From: CAMLIZ01 sp036231905
GTDB taxonomy: Bacteria > Pseudomonadota > Gammaproteobacteria > Burkholderiales > Burkholderiaceae_C
Direction of reading: 5' to 3'
Length of the DNA stretch: 64,000 bases
NCBI RefSeq assembly: GCF_036231905.1
Contig: NZ_JAZARE010000011.1
Span: 1-64,000 of the forward strand
Below the pieces are notes generated by a model that saw nothing but the letters and a program-made list of their open reading frames with translations, was not told the DNA's origin and did no database searches. Position numbers and translations under genes: made by a program. Positions 25,409 to 34,270 of the stretch are shown here, in pieces (position 1 is the stretch's first letter; each line of letters starts with the position of its first letter).

Positions 25409-26236
25409 TCAATGTGCCATCAACACCGGCAGCGTCATGCGCTCCAGTATCGCCCGCGTCGCCCCGCCCAGCAGCCGCTCCCGCGCCGGGCTGTGGCCGT
25501 AACAGCCCATCACCAGCAGCCCGGCGCGGACCTCCTTGCTCCATTGCAGCAGGGCGCCGCCGATGTCGCCAGGCGCCTTGCCGTACCGATGAACTTGCGC
25601 GGTGATTCCGTGCAGCGCGAGGTGGGATTCGATGTCCATGCACCCGTCGAGGCGCGGCACCGTCGCTTCACCCCAATTGACAACATGCACATGCCTTGCC
25701 TGGCGAAGCAGCGGCAACGCGGCCGCGAGCGCGCGTGCCGATCCGGCAGTGGCGTTCCATGCAACAACCGCGGTCTCCGCCGGCAATGCATACCTGCCTT
25801 CGCGTGGCCACACCAGGGCGGGGCGTCCGCAGGCCGCCATGACGGCTGGCGCGAAGTCCCTCTGCAGGCCAGCCCCGGGGTCGGCTGCGTCCTGGCCGAG
25901 GACCAGCAGGTCGGTGGAGCAGGCGTACCGGGCGAAGGCAGGCGCATCCGATGCGGGCGGCAGCTCGGCCCAGCAGGCTCGGGTACGGTCGGTGAATACC
26001 GCCTCGAACAGCGAGCGCGCGCTCGCCCGGCGCTGCAGCGCCATGTCTTGCAGGGCCTGCGCATCAGCGGCCCCGGCGGTGTAGCTGTACGGCGTGTCCA
26101 CCTCGCCAGGGGTGTCGCTCAGCAGGGCCGTGATGCATGCGCCATGCTGATCCGCAAGATCGCGCGCGGCCAGCAGCCTGGCGCGGCTGCGGGGCGAGGC
26201 GTCAACGTGGACGAGGAGGGATCGCAGGGCCGACAT
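25409..26236 (-). CDS. Double-domain universal stress protein
   Basis: 275 residues from ATG 26236, two tandem Usp folds. The first half (SLLVHVDASPRSRARLL) lacks the glycine loop for nucleotide; the second half ends with MGCYGHSPARERLLGGATRA, a proper G-2x-G-9x-G ATP loop. Such tandem Usp proteins are common in anaerobic stress regulons. It is first in a two-gene unit with the acyl-CoA synthetase/GNAT gene, and an FNR-like box lies 50 bases upstream of its start. Confidence 0.88.
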   Translation of the reverse strand: MSALRSLLVHVDASPRSRARLLAARDLADQHGACITALLSDTPGEVDTPYSYTAGAADAQALQDMALQRRASARSLFEAVFTDRTRACWAELPPASDAPAFARYACSTDLLVLGQDAADPGAGLQRDFAPAVMAACGRPALVWPREGRYALPAETAVVAWNATAGSARALAAALPLLRQARHVHVVNWGEATVPRLDGCMDIESHLALHGITAQVHRYGKAPGDIGGALLQWSKEVRAGLLVMGCYGHSPARERLLGGATRAILERMTLPVLMAH

Positions 26237-26285
26237 GGCAGCTTCTTCGGGAGCCCGACGATAGGGTGAGGCTTCGCTGCCGGCC

Positions 26286-26299
26286 TTGCGCGATGTCAA
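26286..26299 (-). promoter_or_regulatory. FNR/DNR-like box upstream of the double Usp gene
   Basis: On the minus strand: TTGAC-ATCG-CGCAA. Left half perfect, right half CGCAA as in the narK1 and nsrR sites. The centre is 57 bases from the ATG at 26236; a start point 41.5 bases on would leave a leader of about 15 bases. Confidence 0.45.
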
Positions 26300-26372
26300 G
26301 CGGGCATGCAACGGCGCAGACGCCCGCTGCGCGGATGAAGCGGGGCGCGCGAGGGGCTCGTTCAGCGTCGCC

Positions 26373-27734
26373 CTAGGGGGCTGCAGAGTCCCGCGCCACC
26401 TTGCGCAACGCGAGCACAAGCCCCAGCGACACCAGCACCAGGCCGATGACCAGCCCGACCCAGAAGCCATACACCTGCATCGGCCCGGCGCCCGGCAGGC
26501 CGACGTAGCCCAGCCAGGTGCCCACGGGGATGCCGATCAGCCAGAACGCGACGACCATCAGCACCATCGGCATGAGGGTGACCTTGTAGCCGCGCAGTGC
26601 GCCCATGGCGCACACCTGCGTGGCGTCGAAGAGCTGCCAGAAGGCCGCGAACAGCAGCAGGTTGGCTGCCAGCGCGCGCACCGCCAGGTCCGTGCTGTAG
26701 ACCGCGGCCACCTGGTGGCGCAGCCCGATGATGGGGCCGATGGCGGCCGCCGCGATCAGCAGGCCGAGGCCGATCCCCGTCCACGCGAGTTGGCGCGCGC
26801 GCCGCAGATCCTGCGCGCCCAGCGCCTGGCCCACGCGGATGGCCAGCGCGGAGGACAGGCCCATGGGCAGCATGAAGATCAGCGCCGAGAAGTTGAGCGC
26901 CACCTGGTGCGCCGCGATCTGCACCTCGCCGAAGCGGCCCACCAGGACGGCGATGCTGGAAAACGCCGCCACCTCCGCCAGGCCGGCGCCGCCCATGGGC
27001 AGGCCGATGCGCAGCAGCTGCTTCTGCGCCTCCCAGCGCGGCAGCGTCCAGCCATGCCAAACGTAGTGCGGCTTGTAGACCGGCGCATGGGCGGTCCACA
27101 GCGCAAGCAGCAGCGCGGCCACCCACATGCCGACGCCGGTGGCCCAGCCACAGCCCGCACCGCCCATCGCGGGCAGGCCGAAGTGCCCCTCGATCAGCAC
27201 CCAGTTCAGCACCGTATTGATGGCCAGGCCAAGGAACGCCAGCACCATGATCGGCCGGGTCTCGTTGATACTGGCCGAATAGAAGGCCAGGGCCCGGTAC
27301 ACCAGGGCGGCCGGCATGCCCAGGCAGATGCCCCAGAGGAACAGCCCGGTGCGCCCGGCCAGCGCGGGCGCGATGCCGGCCAGCACCAGCAGCCGTGGCG
27401 TCCAGGGCAGCAGCAGCAACGGCACCACGCTCACCCACAGCGCCAGCCAGATGCCTTCACGCGCATCGCGCGCCACGGCTTGATGGTCACCCGCGCCGAA
27501 ATGATGGGCGACGATGGGCGACACCGCCTGGATCACGCTCATCAGCGTGACGAACACCGGGATCCACAGCGCCACGCCCAGGCCCACCACCGCCAGCTCG
27601 CCCGCGCCTGCGTGGCCGGCCATCACCGTGTCGACCAGGCCCATCAGCACATAGGCGATCTGCGACAGGATGATGGGACCGGCCAGGCGCAGCAGTGCGC
27701 GGCTGTCGTGGAGGAAGCGGTGAAGTCTTGGCAT
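26373..27734 (-). CDS. MATE-family multidrug/Na+ (or H+) efflux protein
   Basis: 453 residues, 12 membrane helices in two related halves. The N-terminal half opens with AGPIILSQIAYVLMGLVDTVM and contains VAHHFGAGDHQAVARDAREG; the second half has the matching ALAIRVGQALGAQDLRRARQ. These are NorM-type MATE hallmarks. The start at 27734 gives the family's usual N-terminus; an upstream in-frame ATG would add eight residues. It stands alone between the Usp operon and the fucose genes, and its drug substrates are unknown. Confidence 0.9.
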   Translation of the reverse strand: MPRLHRFLHDSRALLRLAGPIILSQIAYVLMGLVDTVMAGHAGAGELAVVGLGVALWIPVFVTLMSVIQAVSPIVAHHFGAGDHQAVARDAREGIWLALWVSVVPLLLLPWTPRLLVLAGIAPALAGRTGLFLWGICLGMPAALVYRALAFYSASINETRPIMVLAFLGLAINTVLNWVLIEGHFGLPAMGGAGCGWATGVGMWVAALLLALWTAHAPVYKPHYVWHGWTLPRWEAQKQLLRIGLPMGGAGLAEVAAFSSIAVLVGRFGEVQIAAHQVALNFSALIFMLPMGLSSALAIRVGQALGAQDLRRARQLAWTGIGLGLLIAAAAIGPIIGLRHQVAAVYSTDLAVRALAANLLLFAAFWQLFDATQVCAMGALRGYKVTLMPMVLMVVAFWLIGIPVGTWLGYVGLPGAGPMQVYGFWVGLVIGLVLVSLGLVLALRKVARDSAAP

Positions 27735-27800
27735 GCGGCAGGGCGCGCAATGTAGCACCGACTGCGCGCGCGGCAGGCGCGCCGCGGCAGCGCTGCACCG

Positions 27801-28577
27801 TCAGGGCAGGGCGCGGTCCAGGTGGACGTAGCCGCCGTCGGGGTGCAGCCACTGACCGGTGGTGTGGGAGGAGCGGTCGGAGAGCAGGAACACCACCAGG
27901 TCGGCGATCTCCTGGTCGGTGGTCATGCGGTGCCCGAGCGGGATGCGCCCGGTGATGGCCTGCAAGGCGGCGTCGGGGTCGGGCCGCGTGCCCAGCCAGC
28001 GCCGGTACATCGGCGTCATCACCTCCGCCGGCAGCACCGCGTTGACACGCACGCCTTGCGGCGCCAGCGCCGCGGCCCACTCGCGCGTGAGCCCGAGCAG
28101 GCCCGCCTTGGCCGCCACGTAGCCGCTGGTGCCGCCCTGGCCGGTGAGCGCGGTCTTGGAGGAGATGTTGACGATGGCGCCTTGCCGCTGCACCAGCTGG
28201 TCGACGCACAGGTGCGCCATGACGTAGCAGTGCACGAGGTTGCTCTCCAGCGAAGCCATGAAGGCCGCGCGGCCAGCCTCCAGCCCCACGCCGTCGTTCA
28301 CGCCGGCGTTGTTCACCAGAGCGTCGATGCGGCCGAAGGTGGACACCACTTGCGACACCGCGTCGCGGCAAGCGGCTTCGTCGGCCAGCTCCAGCCTGAA
28401 GAAGCCGAAGCGCGGGCTGTGCGCGCGCAGTTCGGCCTCGAACGCCGCGTCCAGCGGCTGCCGGTCGAAGACCACCGGCAGCGCGCCTTCCTGCGCGAGC
28501 TGGCGGCAGATGGCCGCGCCGATGCCGCTGCCGCCGCCGGTGACGATGACGACCTTGCCCTGCAGGTGCAGATCCAT
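27801..28577 (-). CDS. SDR dehydrogenase, probable L-fucose dehydrogenase
   Basis: 258 residues, short-chain dehydrogenase: cofactor loop TGGGSGIGAA, NNAGVND, catalytic SSKTALTGQGG then Y-V-A-A-K, and PDGGYVHLD near the end. As last gene of the L-fucose operon, 5 bases after the L-fuconate dehydratase gene, it most likely oxidises L-fucose to L-fucono-lactone with NAD(P)+. The other SDR of the operon (35151) fits the later 2-keto-3-deoxy-L-fuconate step better. The assignment of the two SDRs to the two steps is by resemblance and elimination and could be swapped. Confidence 0.75.
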   Translation of the reverse strand: MDLHLQGKVVIVTGGGSGIGAAICRQLAQEGALPVVFDRQPLDAAFEAELRAHSPRFGFFRLELADEAACRDAVSQVVSTFGRIDALVNNAGVNDGVGLEAGRAAFMASLESNLVHCYVMAHLCVDQLVQRQGAIVNISSKTALTGQGGTSGYVAAKAGLLGLTREWAAALAPQGVRVNAVLPAEVMTPMYRRWLGTRPDPDAALQAITGRIPLGHRMTTDQEIADLVVFLLSDRSSHTTGQWLHPDGGYVHLDRALP

Positions 28578-28582
28578 CGCGG

Positions 28583-29863
28583 CTATCCCCGATGGCTGTA
28601 CTGCGCGATCGAGGCCGGCTTCATCTCGATCGAGAAGCCCGGCGCCTCGGGCGGCAGGTAGGCGGCACCGCGCACCACGCAGGGGTGGACGAAGTGCTCA
28701 TGCAGGTGGTCCACGTACTCGATCACGCGACCCTCCTTGCTGCCGGCGATGCACAGGTAGTCGATCATCGACAGGTGTTGCACGTACTCGCACAGCCCCA
28801 CGCCGCCGGCATGCGGGCAGACCTTGAGGCCGTGTTTGGCGGCCATCAGCATCACGGCGAGCACCTCGTTCAGCCCGCCCAGGCGGCAGGCGTCGATCTG
28901 CACCACGTCGATCGCGCCGCGCATGATCAGCTGCTTGAAGATGATGCGGTTCTGGCACATCTCGCCGGTGGCCACCTGCATGCGGCCCTTCATCGCCTCG
29001 CGGATGCGGCGATGGCCCTCAATGTCGTCCGGGCTGGTGGGCTCCTCGATGAACCACGGCTTGGCAAAGGCCAGGTGATCCAGCCACTCGATCGCCTGGT
29101 CCACCTCCCACACCTGGTTGGCGTCGATCATCAGCTGGCGCTCGGGGCCCAGCACCTCGCGCGCGATGCGCAGACGCCGGATGTCGTCGGGCAGGTCGCG
29201 GCCGACCTTGAGCTTGATGTGATTGAAGCCGGCGTCCACCGCTTCCTGCGCCAGCCGGCGCAGCTTGTCGTCGTCGTAGCCCAGCCAGCCGGCCGAGGTG
29301 GTGTAGCAGGGGTAGCCGTCGGCCAGCAGGTCGGCGCGGCGCTGGGCTTGGGTGGGCGCCTGGCGCTGCAGCAGCGTCAGGGTTTCCGCCGGCGTGATGC
29401 AGTCGGTGATGTAGCGGAAGTCGATCAGCCGCACGATCTCTTGCGGGCTCATGTCGGCCACCAGCTGCCACACCGGCTTGCCCGCGGCCTTGGCCCACAA
29501 ATCCCAGGCGGCGTTCACCACCGCGCCGGTCGCCAGGTGGATCGCGCCCTTGTCCGGCCCGATCCAGCGCAGCTGGCTGTCGGAGGTGACGTGGCGCCAG
29601 AAGCGGCCCATGTCCTCGGCGATCCAGGCCAGGTCCAGCCCGACGACCAGGTGCTCCATCGCGCGGATGGCGGCGCAGCAGATCTCGTTGCCGCGGCCGA
29701 TGGTGAAGGTGAGGCCGTGGCCTTCCAGCCCGGGCTGGTCGGTCTCCAGCACCACATAGGCGGCGGAGTAGTCCGGGTCGGGGTTCATCGCGTCCGAGCC
29801 GTCGAGGAACCGCGAGGTCGGAAAGCGCACGTCCTCGATGCGCAGGGATCGGATGGTGGTCAT
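28583..29863 (-). CDS. L-fuconate dehydratase
   Basis: 426 residues, enolase superfamily (mandelate racemase group). It removes water from L-fuconate to give 2-keto-3-deoxy-L-fuconate. The catalytic set lines up with the characterised Xanthomonas enzyme: K217-x-K219 in HIKLKVGRD, metal ligands near D247 (MIDANQ), E273 or E274 (FIEEPTSPDD) and E301 (TGEMCQN), and the general base H351 in CPHAGGVG. Family-specific strings DFRYITDCITPAE and TTSAGWLGYDDDK are present. The start overlaps the stop of the FAH-family gene (ATGA). The identity is strong and anchors the pathway assignment for the whole operon. Confidence 0.93.
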   Translation of the reverse strand: MTTIRSLRIEDVRFPTSRFLDGSDAMNPDPDYSAAYVVLETDQPGLEGHGLTFTIGRGNEICCAAIRAMEHLVVGLDLAWIAEDMGRFWRHVTSDSQLRWIGPDKGAIHLATGAVVNAAWDLWAKAAGKPVWQLVADMSPQEIVRLIDFRYITDCITPAETLTLLQRQAPTQAQRRADLLADGYPCYTTSAGWLGYDDDKLRRLAQEAVDAGFNHIKLKVGRDLPDDIRRLRIAREVLGPERQLMIDANQVWEVDQAIEWLDHLAFAKPWFIEEPTSPDDIEGHRRIREAMKGRMQVATGEMCQNRIIFKQLIMRGAIDVVQIDACRLGGLNEVLAVMLMAAKHGLKVCPHAGGVGLCEYVQHLSMIDYLCIAGSKEGRVIEYVDHLHEHFVHPCVVRGAAYLPPEAPGFSIEMKPASIAQYSHRG

Positions 29864-30717
29864 ATCGCGGTGACAGTGCGCTGACGCTGCTCCCCCAGGC
29901 CCTGGATGCCCAGGCGCACCGTCTGGCCGGGCACCAGGTACTTGGGCGGCTTCTGGCCCAGGCCCACGCCGGGTGGCGTGCCGGTGGCGATCACGTCGCC
30001 GGGCTGCAGGCTCATGAAGCGGCTCAGGTAGCTCACCAGGTGGCGCACGCCGAACACCATGGTGCGGGTGCTGCCGTTCTGGTAGCGGTGGCCGTCCACC
30101 TCCAGCCACAGCTGCAGGTCCTGCGGATCGGGCACTTCGTCGGCGGTGACCAGCCAGGGGCCGATCGGGCCGAAGGTGTCGCAGCCCTTGCCCTTGTCCC
30201 ACTGGCCGCCGCGCTCCAGCTGGTATTCGCGCTCGGACACGTCGTGCACCACGCAGTAGCCGGCCACGTGCTGCAACGCATCAGCCTCGTCGATGTAGCG
30301 CCCGCCGGTGCCGATCACCACGCCCAGCTCCACCTCCCAGTCGGTCTTGGTGGAGCCGCGCGGAATCTCGATGTCGTCGTCCGGCCCGCAGATCGCGCTG
30401 GTCCACTTGCCGAACACCACCGGCTCCGCCGGCACCGGCATGCCGGACTCGGCCGCATGGTCCGCGTAGTTCAGCCCGATGCAGATGAACTTGCCGACCT
30501 GGCCCACGCAGGGGCCCAGGCGCAGGCCCTGCTGCGGCGTGCCGTCCACTCGCGGCAGCGAGGCCGGGTCGATCTGGCGCAGCTTGGCCAGCGTGGCAGC
30601 GCTCAGGGCGGCGCCCGCGATGTCGGGCACCACGCCGGAGAGGTCGCGCACGCGGCCTTCGGCATCGAGCAGCCCGGGTTTTTCCTGGCCCTTGGGGCCG
30701 TAGCGCAGGAGTTTCAA
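29860..30717 (-). CDS. FAH-family hydrolase, probable 2,4-diketo-3-deoxy-L-fuconate hydrolase
   Basis: 285 residues, fumarylacetoacetate hydrolase fold. FICIGLNYADHAAESG, the metal-binding TDWEVELGVVIG, and MSLQPGDVIATGTPPGVGLG are its core motifs. In the non-phosphorylating L-fucose route such an enzyme splits 2,4-diketo-3-deoxy-L-fuconate into pyruvate and L-lactate, and that is the natural job here next to L-fuconate dehydratase, with which it overlaps (ATGA). Related family members act on other diketo acids, so the substrate is inferred from context. Confidence 0.85.
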   Translation of the reverse strand: MKLLRYGPKGQEKPGLLDAEGRVRDLSGVVPDIAGAALSAATLAKLRQIDPASLPRVDGTPQQGLRLGPCVGQVGKFICIGLNYADHAAESGMPVPAEPVVFGKWTSAICGPDDDIEIPRGSTKTDWEVELGVVIGTGGRYIDEADALQHVAGYCVVHDVSEREYQLERGGQWDKGKGCDTFGPIGPWLVTADEVPDPQDLQLWLEVDGHRYQNGSTRTMVFGVRHLVSYLSRFMSLQPGDVIATGTPPGVGLGQKPPKYLVPGQTVRLGIQGLGEQRQRTVTAI

Positions 30718-30727
30718 GGTCAGTCCT

Positions 30728-31669
30728 TCAGTCGTAGAGCACCGCGGCGATCTTCGGGTCCGCGATGTTGGTCTTGTCGTACCAGAAGAAGCCGGTGTCG
30801 ATGATCTTGGGCAGCTTTTCGCCCTTGAGCGCCTTCACCGCGGCTTCCACCGTCTTGTAGCCGATGCCCACCGGGTTCTGGGTGATGGAGCCGGCGATGG
30901 TGCCGTCGCGGATCGCGTCCTTCTGCTGCTTGCCGGAGTCATAGCCGATCACCACCAGCTTGCGCTTGGTCTCGCGCACGGCATTCACCACGCCGAGCAC
31001 CGAGCCTTCGTTGGCGCCGAACATGCCCTTGAGCTTGGGGTAGGCCTGCAGGATGGACTTGGCGATCTCGGTGGACTTCAGGTGATCGCCACCGCCGTAT
31101 TGCACGCTCACGATCTTGACGTTGGGATGGGCCGCCTTCATGCGGTCGACGAAACCGTCGCGCCGGTCCACGCCGGTGCGGCTGGTCTGGTCGTGCACCA
31201 CCAGCGCCACCTCGCCGGCATTGCCGATCAGCTCCGCCATCTTGTCGGCGGCCAGCGCGGCGGCCGCCTTGTTGTCGGTGGTGGCGGTAGTGACCGGAAT
31301 GTCGCTGTCCACGCCCGAGTCGAAGGCCACCACGGGGATCTTGGCGGCCTGTGCCTTCTTCAGCAGGGGAATCGCAGCCTTGCTGTCCAGCGCCGCGAAG
31401 CCGATGGCCTTGGGCTGCTTGGCCAGCGCGGCAGAGAGCATGTCGATCTGCTTGTCGACCATGGCCTCGCTCTCGGGGCCTTCGAAGCTGATCTTCACCT
31501 TGAAGTCCTTGCCGGCCTGCTCGGCGCCCGACTTCACGGCCTGCCAGAACTGGTGCTGGAAGCCCTTGGAAACCAGCGGTATGTAGGTCTCCTGCGCGAG
31601 GGCCGCGCCGGCAAAGCCGAGCGCAAGGCCGCAGGCCACGGCAAGCTGCCGCAAGCGGTTGTTCAGCAT
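30728..31669 (-). CDS. Ribose-type periplasmic sugar-binding protein (likely L-fucose)
   Basis: 313 residues. A signal peptide (MLNNRLRQLAVACGLALGFA, cut after about 26 residues at ALAQ-E) is followed by a Peripla_BP_4 fold: two lobes with VAFDSGVDSDIPVTTATTDN and the hinge VIGYDSGKQQKDAIRDG. The start at 31669 has GGAGA ahead of it. It delivers sugar to the permease and ATPase encoded upstream in the same operon. L-fucose is inferred from the catabolic genes around it; L-rhamnose or another 6-deoxy sugar cannot be excluded. Confidence 0.88.
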   Translation of the reverse strand: MLNNRLRQLAVACGLALGFAGAALAQETYIPLVSKGFQHQFWQAVKSGAEQAGKDFKVKISFEGPESEAMVDKQIDMLSAALAKQPKAIGFAALDSKAAIPLLKKAQAAKIPVVAFDSGVDSDIPVTTATTDNKAAAALAADKMAELIGNAGEVALVVHDQTSRTGVDRRDGFVDRMKAAHPNVKIVSVQYGGGDHLKSTEIAKSILQAYPKLKGMFGANEGSVLGVVNAVRETKRKLVVIGYDSGKQQKDAIRDGTIAGSITQNPVGIGYKTVEAAVKALKGEKLPKIIDTGFFWYDKTNIADPKIAAVLYD

Positions 31670-31712
31670 GGTGCTTGTCTCCTGTTGTTGGACATGGAAA
31701 GGTGCCGCCGCT

Positions 31713-32759
31713 TCAACGCTGCGCGCGCCGGCGGAGGATGTCGGTGTAGACCGCGAGGATGATGATGGCGCCGGTGACCACGGTCTGCCACTCTTGCGCC
31801 ACCGACATGATGCGCAGGCCGTTGGTGAGCACACTCATGATGAAGGCGCCGATCACGGTGCCCAGCACGGTGCCGGTGCCACCCGACAGCGAGGTGCCGC
31901 CGATCACCACCGCGGCGATGGCGTCCAGCTCGTAGCCCTGGCCCAGCGCTGGCTGGGCCGAGTTCAGGCGCGATGCGATCAGCAGGCCCGCGATGCCGCA
32001 GACCATGCCGCTCACCGTGTAGACCACGATCTTCCAGAAATCGACGTTCACGCCGGACAGGCGCACCGCTTCTTCGTTGCTGCCCAGGGCAAAGGTGTAG
32101 CGGCCCAGCAAGGTGCGGTTGAGCACCACGCTGGCACCGGCCGCCAGCAGAAAGAGGATCAGCACGCCGTTGGGAATGGGCAGCGCGGGCAGCAGCTCGC
32201 CGATCAGTGAATCCTGCGAGATGGCGGTGAAGCCCGGCGTGTCGTTGAAGTAGATCGGCTTGGTCTGCGAGATGACCAGCGCCAGGCCCTTGAGCAGCAT
32301 CATCATGCCCAGCGTGGCGATGAAGGGCGGGATCTTCAGCTTGGCGATCAGCACGCCGGAGGTGCCGCCGCACACCGCGCCCGAGACGAGCGCGGCGGCG
32401 ATGCCCAGCGGCAGCGGCAACCCCAGGTTGGTGAGCACCACGCCGGTGATCACCGCGCAGAAGGTCATCATCGTGCCCACCGACAGGTCGATGCCGCCGC
32501 TGATGATGACGAAGGTGCAGGCCACGGCCAGCACGCCGTTGACCGCCGTGGCCTGCAGGATGCTGACCATGTTGTCCACCTGCAGGAAGCGCGGCGACGC
32601 CACGCTGAAGAACACCATCAGCGCCACCAGGCTGGCAAAGGCCAGCAGCTTCTGCCGCGTGGCGGGGCGCAGCAGGCGCGCCTTCAGCGTCGGCACGGCC
32701 GGGCCGGCGGGCAGGGCGGGGCGGTCGGTCATGGTGCGATCCATCGTGGTGTCTTTCAT
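31713..32759 (-). CDS. Ribose-type sugar ABC transporter permease
   Basis: 348 residues, RbsC-like, 8-10 membrane helices, working as a dimer in the inner membrane. Conserved stretches: ISGGIDLSVGTMMTF, IPPFIATLGMMMLLKGLA and GGTSLSGGTGTVLGTVIGA. The start overlaps the ATPase stop (ATGA). The N-terminal 25 residues before the first helix are Pro-rich and may include a start that is some codons too early. Confidence 0.9.
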   Translation of the reverse strand: MKDTTMDRTMTDRPALPAGPAVPTLKARLLRPATRQKLLAFASLVALMVFFSVASPRFLQVDNMVSILQATAVNGVLAVACTFVIISGGIDLSVGTMMTFCAVITGVVLTNLGLPLPLGIAAALVSGAVCGGTSGVLIAKLKIPPFIATLGMMMLLKGLALVISQTKPIYFNDTPGFTAISQDSLIGELLPALPIPNGVLILFLLAAGASVVLNRTLLGRYTFALGSNEEAVRLSGVNVDFWKIVVYTVSGMVCGIAGLLIASRLNSAQPALGQGYELDAIAAVVIGGTSLSGGTGTVLGTVIGAFIMSVLTNGLRIMSVAQEWQTVVTGAIIILAVYTDILRRRAQR

Positions 32760-34270
32760 GGCTGCAGCACCGCCTCGCGCCGTGTGGCGAGCTGCATGAT
32801 GCTTTCCTGCGTGGCCTCGGCGGCGGCCAGCTCGCCAGTGACCCGGCCCTCGCACATCACCAGCACCCGGTGCGACAGGCGCAGCACCTCCGGCAGCTCC
32901 GACGAGATCACCACGATCGCCTTGCCCTCGCTCGCCAGCTGGGTGAGCAGGCGGTAGATCTCGGCCTTGGCGCCCACGTCGATGCCGCGCGTGGGCTCGT
33001 CGAAGAACAGGATGTCGCAGTCGCGCAGCAGCCACTTGGCCACCACCACCTTCTGCTGGTTGCCGCCGGAGAGCAGCCGCACCGGCTGCTGGACCGATGG
33101 TGTGCGGATGCCCAGCCGGCGCACATAACCTTCGGCCGTGCTGCGCATCGCAGCGGCATCCAGCCACAACCCGGCGCGCACGAAGCTCGGCATCGCAGTG
33201 AGCGCGATGTTGGTCTCCACGTCCATGCCGGTGGCCAGGCCGAAGTGCTTGCGGTCCTCCGACAGGTAGCCGATGCCGTGCGCCACCGCCTGCTGCGGCG
33301 AGCGGATGCCCACGCGCTTGCCGTGCACCCGGATCTCGCCGCTGTCGATGGGGTCGGCGCCGAACACGGCGCGCGCCACCTCGGTGCGGCCGGCGCCCAT
33401 GAGGCCGGCGAAGCCCAGGATCTCGCCGCGGCGCAGGCTGAAGCTCACGTCCTTGAGCACGCCGCGCCGGTTCAGGTGCCGCACCTCCAGCACCACCGGG
33501 TGGGCCGAGGTGTCGGGCACCACGCGGTCCCAGGCGTCCAGCGTGCGGCCCACCATCATGCGGACGATCTCGTCGGTGCTGGTGCCGGCCATGGGCACGG
33601 TGGCGATGCTGCGGCCGTCGCGCATCACGGTCACGCGGTCGGCGATCTGCTGCAGCTCGTCCATCTTGTGCGAGATGTAGACGATGCCCACGCCCTCGCC
33701 GCGCAGCTGGCGCAGGACGCGGAACAGGTCTGCCACCTCCTGCGTGTTCAGCGCCGCGGTGGGCTCGTCCATGATCAGCACGCGCGACTGGTGCGACAGC
33801 GCCTTGGCAATCTCCACCATCTGCTGGCGCGCCACGGTGAGATCGCCCACCCGCACGCGCGGGTCGAGCTGGAGGTTCAGGCGCTCGAAGAGGGCCCGCG
33901 CGCCGGCGTTGAGCCGGTCTTCGTCCAGCCACAGCCCGCCCAGGCGGCGTGGCTCGCGGCCGATGAAGATGTTCTGCGCCGCGGACAGGTGCGGCATCAG
34001 GTTGAGTTCCTGGTGCACGATGCCGATGCCCAGCGCCTGCGCGGCGCGCGGCGAGGGGATGTCCACCGGCTGGCCGTCGAGCTCGATCGTGCCGGCATCG
34101 CGCGCGTGGATGCCGGCCAGGACTTTCATCAGCGTGGACTTGCCCGCGCCGTTTTCGCCCATCAGCGCATGCACCTCGCCGGCCTGCAGCTCGAAGCTCA
34201 CCTGCTCCAGCGCGCGCACGCCGGCGAAGGCCTTGGAGAGCTGGGTCACGCGCACCAGCGGGGCGGTCAT
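32756..34270 (-). CDS. Ribose-type sugar ABC transporter, double ATPase
   Basis: 504 residues, two ABC domains in one chain as in RbsA. First domain: Walker A GENGAGKST, Walker B LIMDEPTAAL. Second domain: degenerate loop GLMGAGRTEVAR, signature LSGGNQQKVVVAKWL and FFDEPTRGIDVG. The degenerate second Walker A is normal for this class. It is coupled by ATGA overlaps both to the lactonase gene before it and the permease gene after it, which keeps enzymes and transporter in fixed ratio. Confidence 0.93.
   Translation of the reverse strand: MTAPLVRVTQLSKAFAGVRALEQVSFELQAGEVHALMGENGAGKSTLMKVLAGIHARDAGTIELDGQPVDIPSPRAAQALGIGIVHQELNLMPHLSAAQNIFIGREPRRLGGLWLDEDRLNAGARALFERLNLQLDPRVRVGDLTVARQQMVEIAKALSHQSRVLIMDEPTAALNTQEVADLFRVLRQLRGEGVGIVYISHKMDELQQIADRVTVMRDGRSIATVPMAGTSTDEIVRMMVGRTLDAWDRVVPDTSAHPVVLEVRHLNRRGVLKDVSFSLRRGEILGFAGLMGAGRTEVARAVFGADPIDSGEIRVHGKRVGIRSPQQAVAHGIGYLSEDRKHFGLATGMDVETNIALTAMPSFVRAGLWLDAAAMRSTAEGYVRRLGIRTPSVQQPVRLLSGGNQQKVVVAKWLLRDCDILFFDEPTRGIDVGAKAEIYRLLTQLASEGKAIVVISSELPEVLRLSHRVLVMCEGRVTGELAAAEATQESIMQLATRREAVLQP

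Noticed and set aside
29860..30717. Ureidoglycolate lyase or fumarylacetoacetase identity
   Set aside because: The fold is shared, but no purine or tyrosine breakdown genes are near, while L-fuconate dehydratase is directly coupled.
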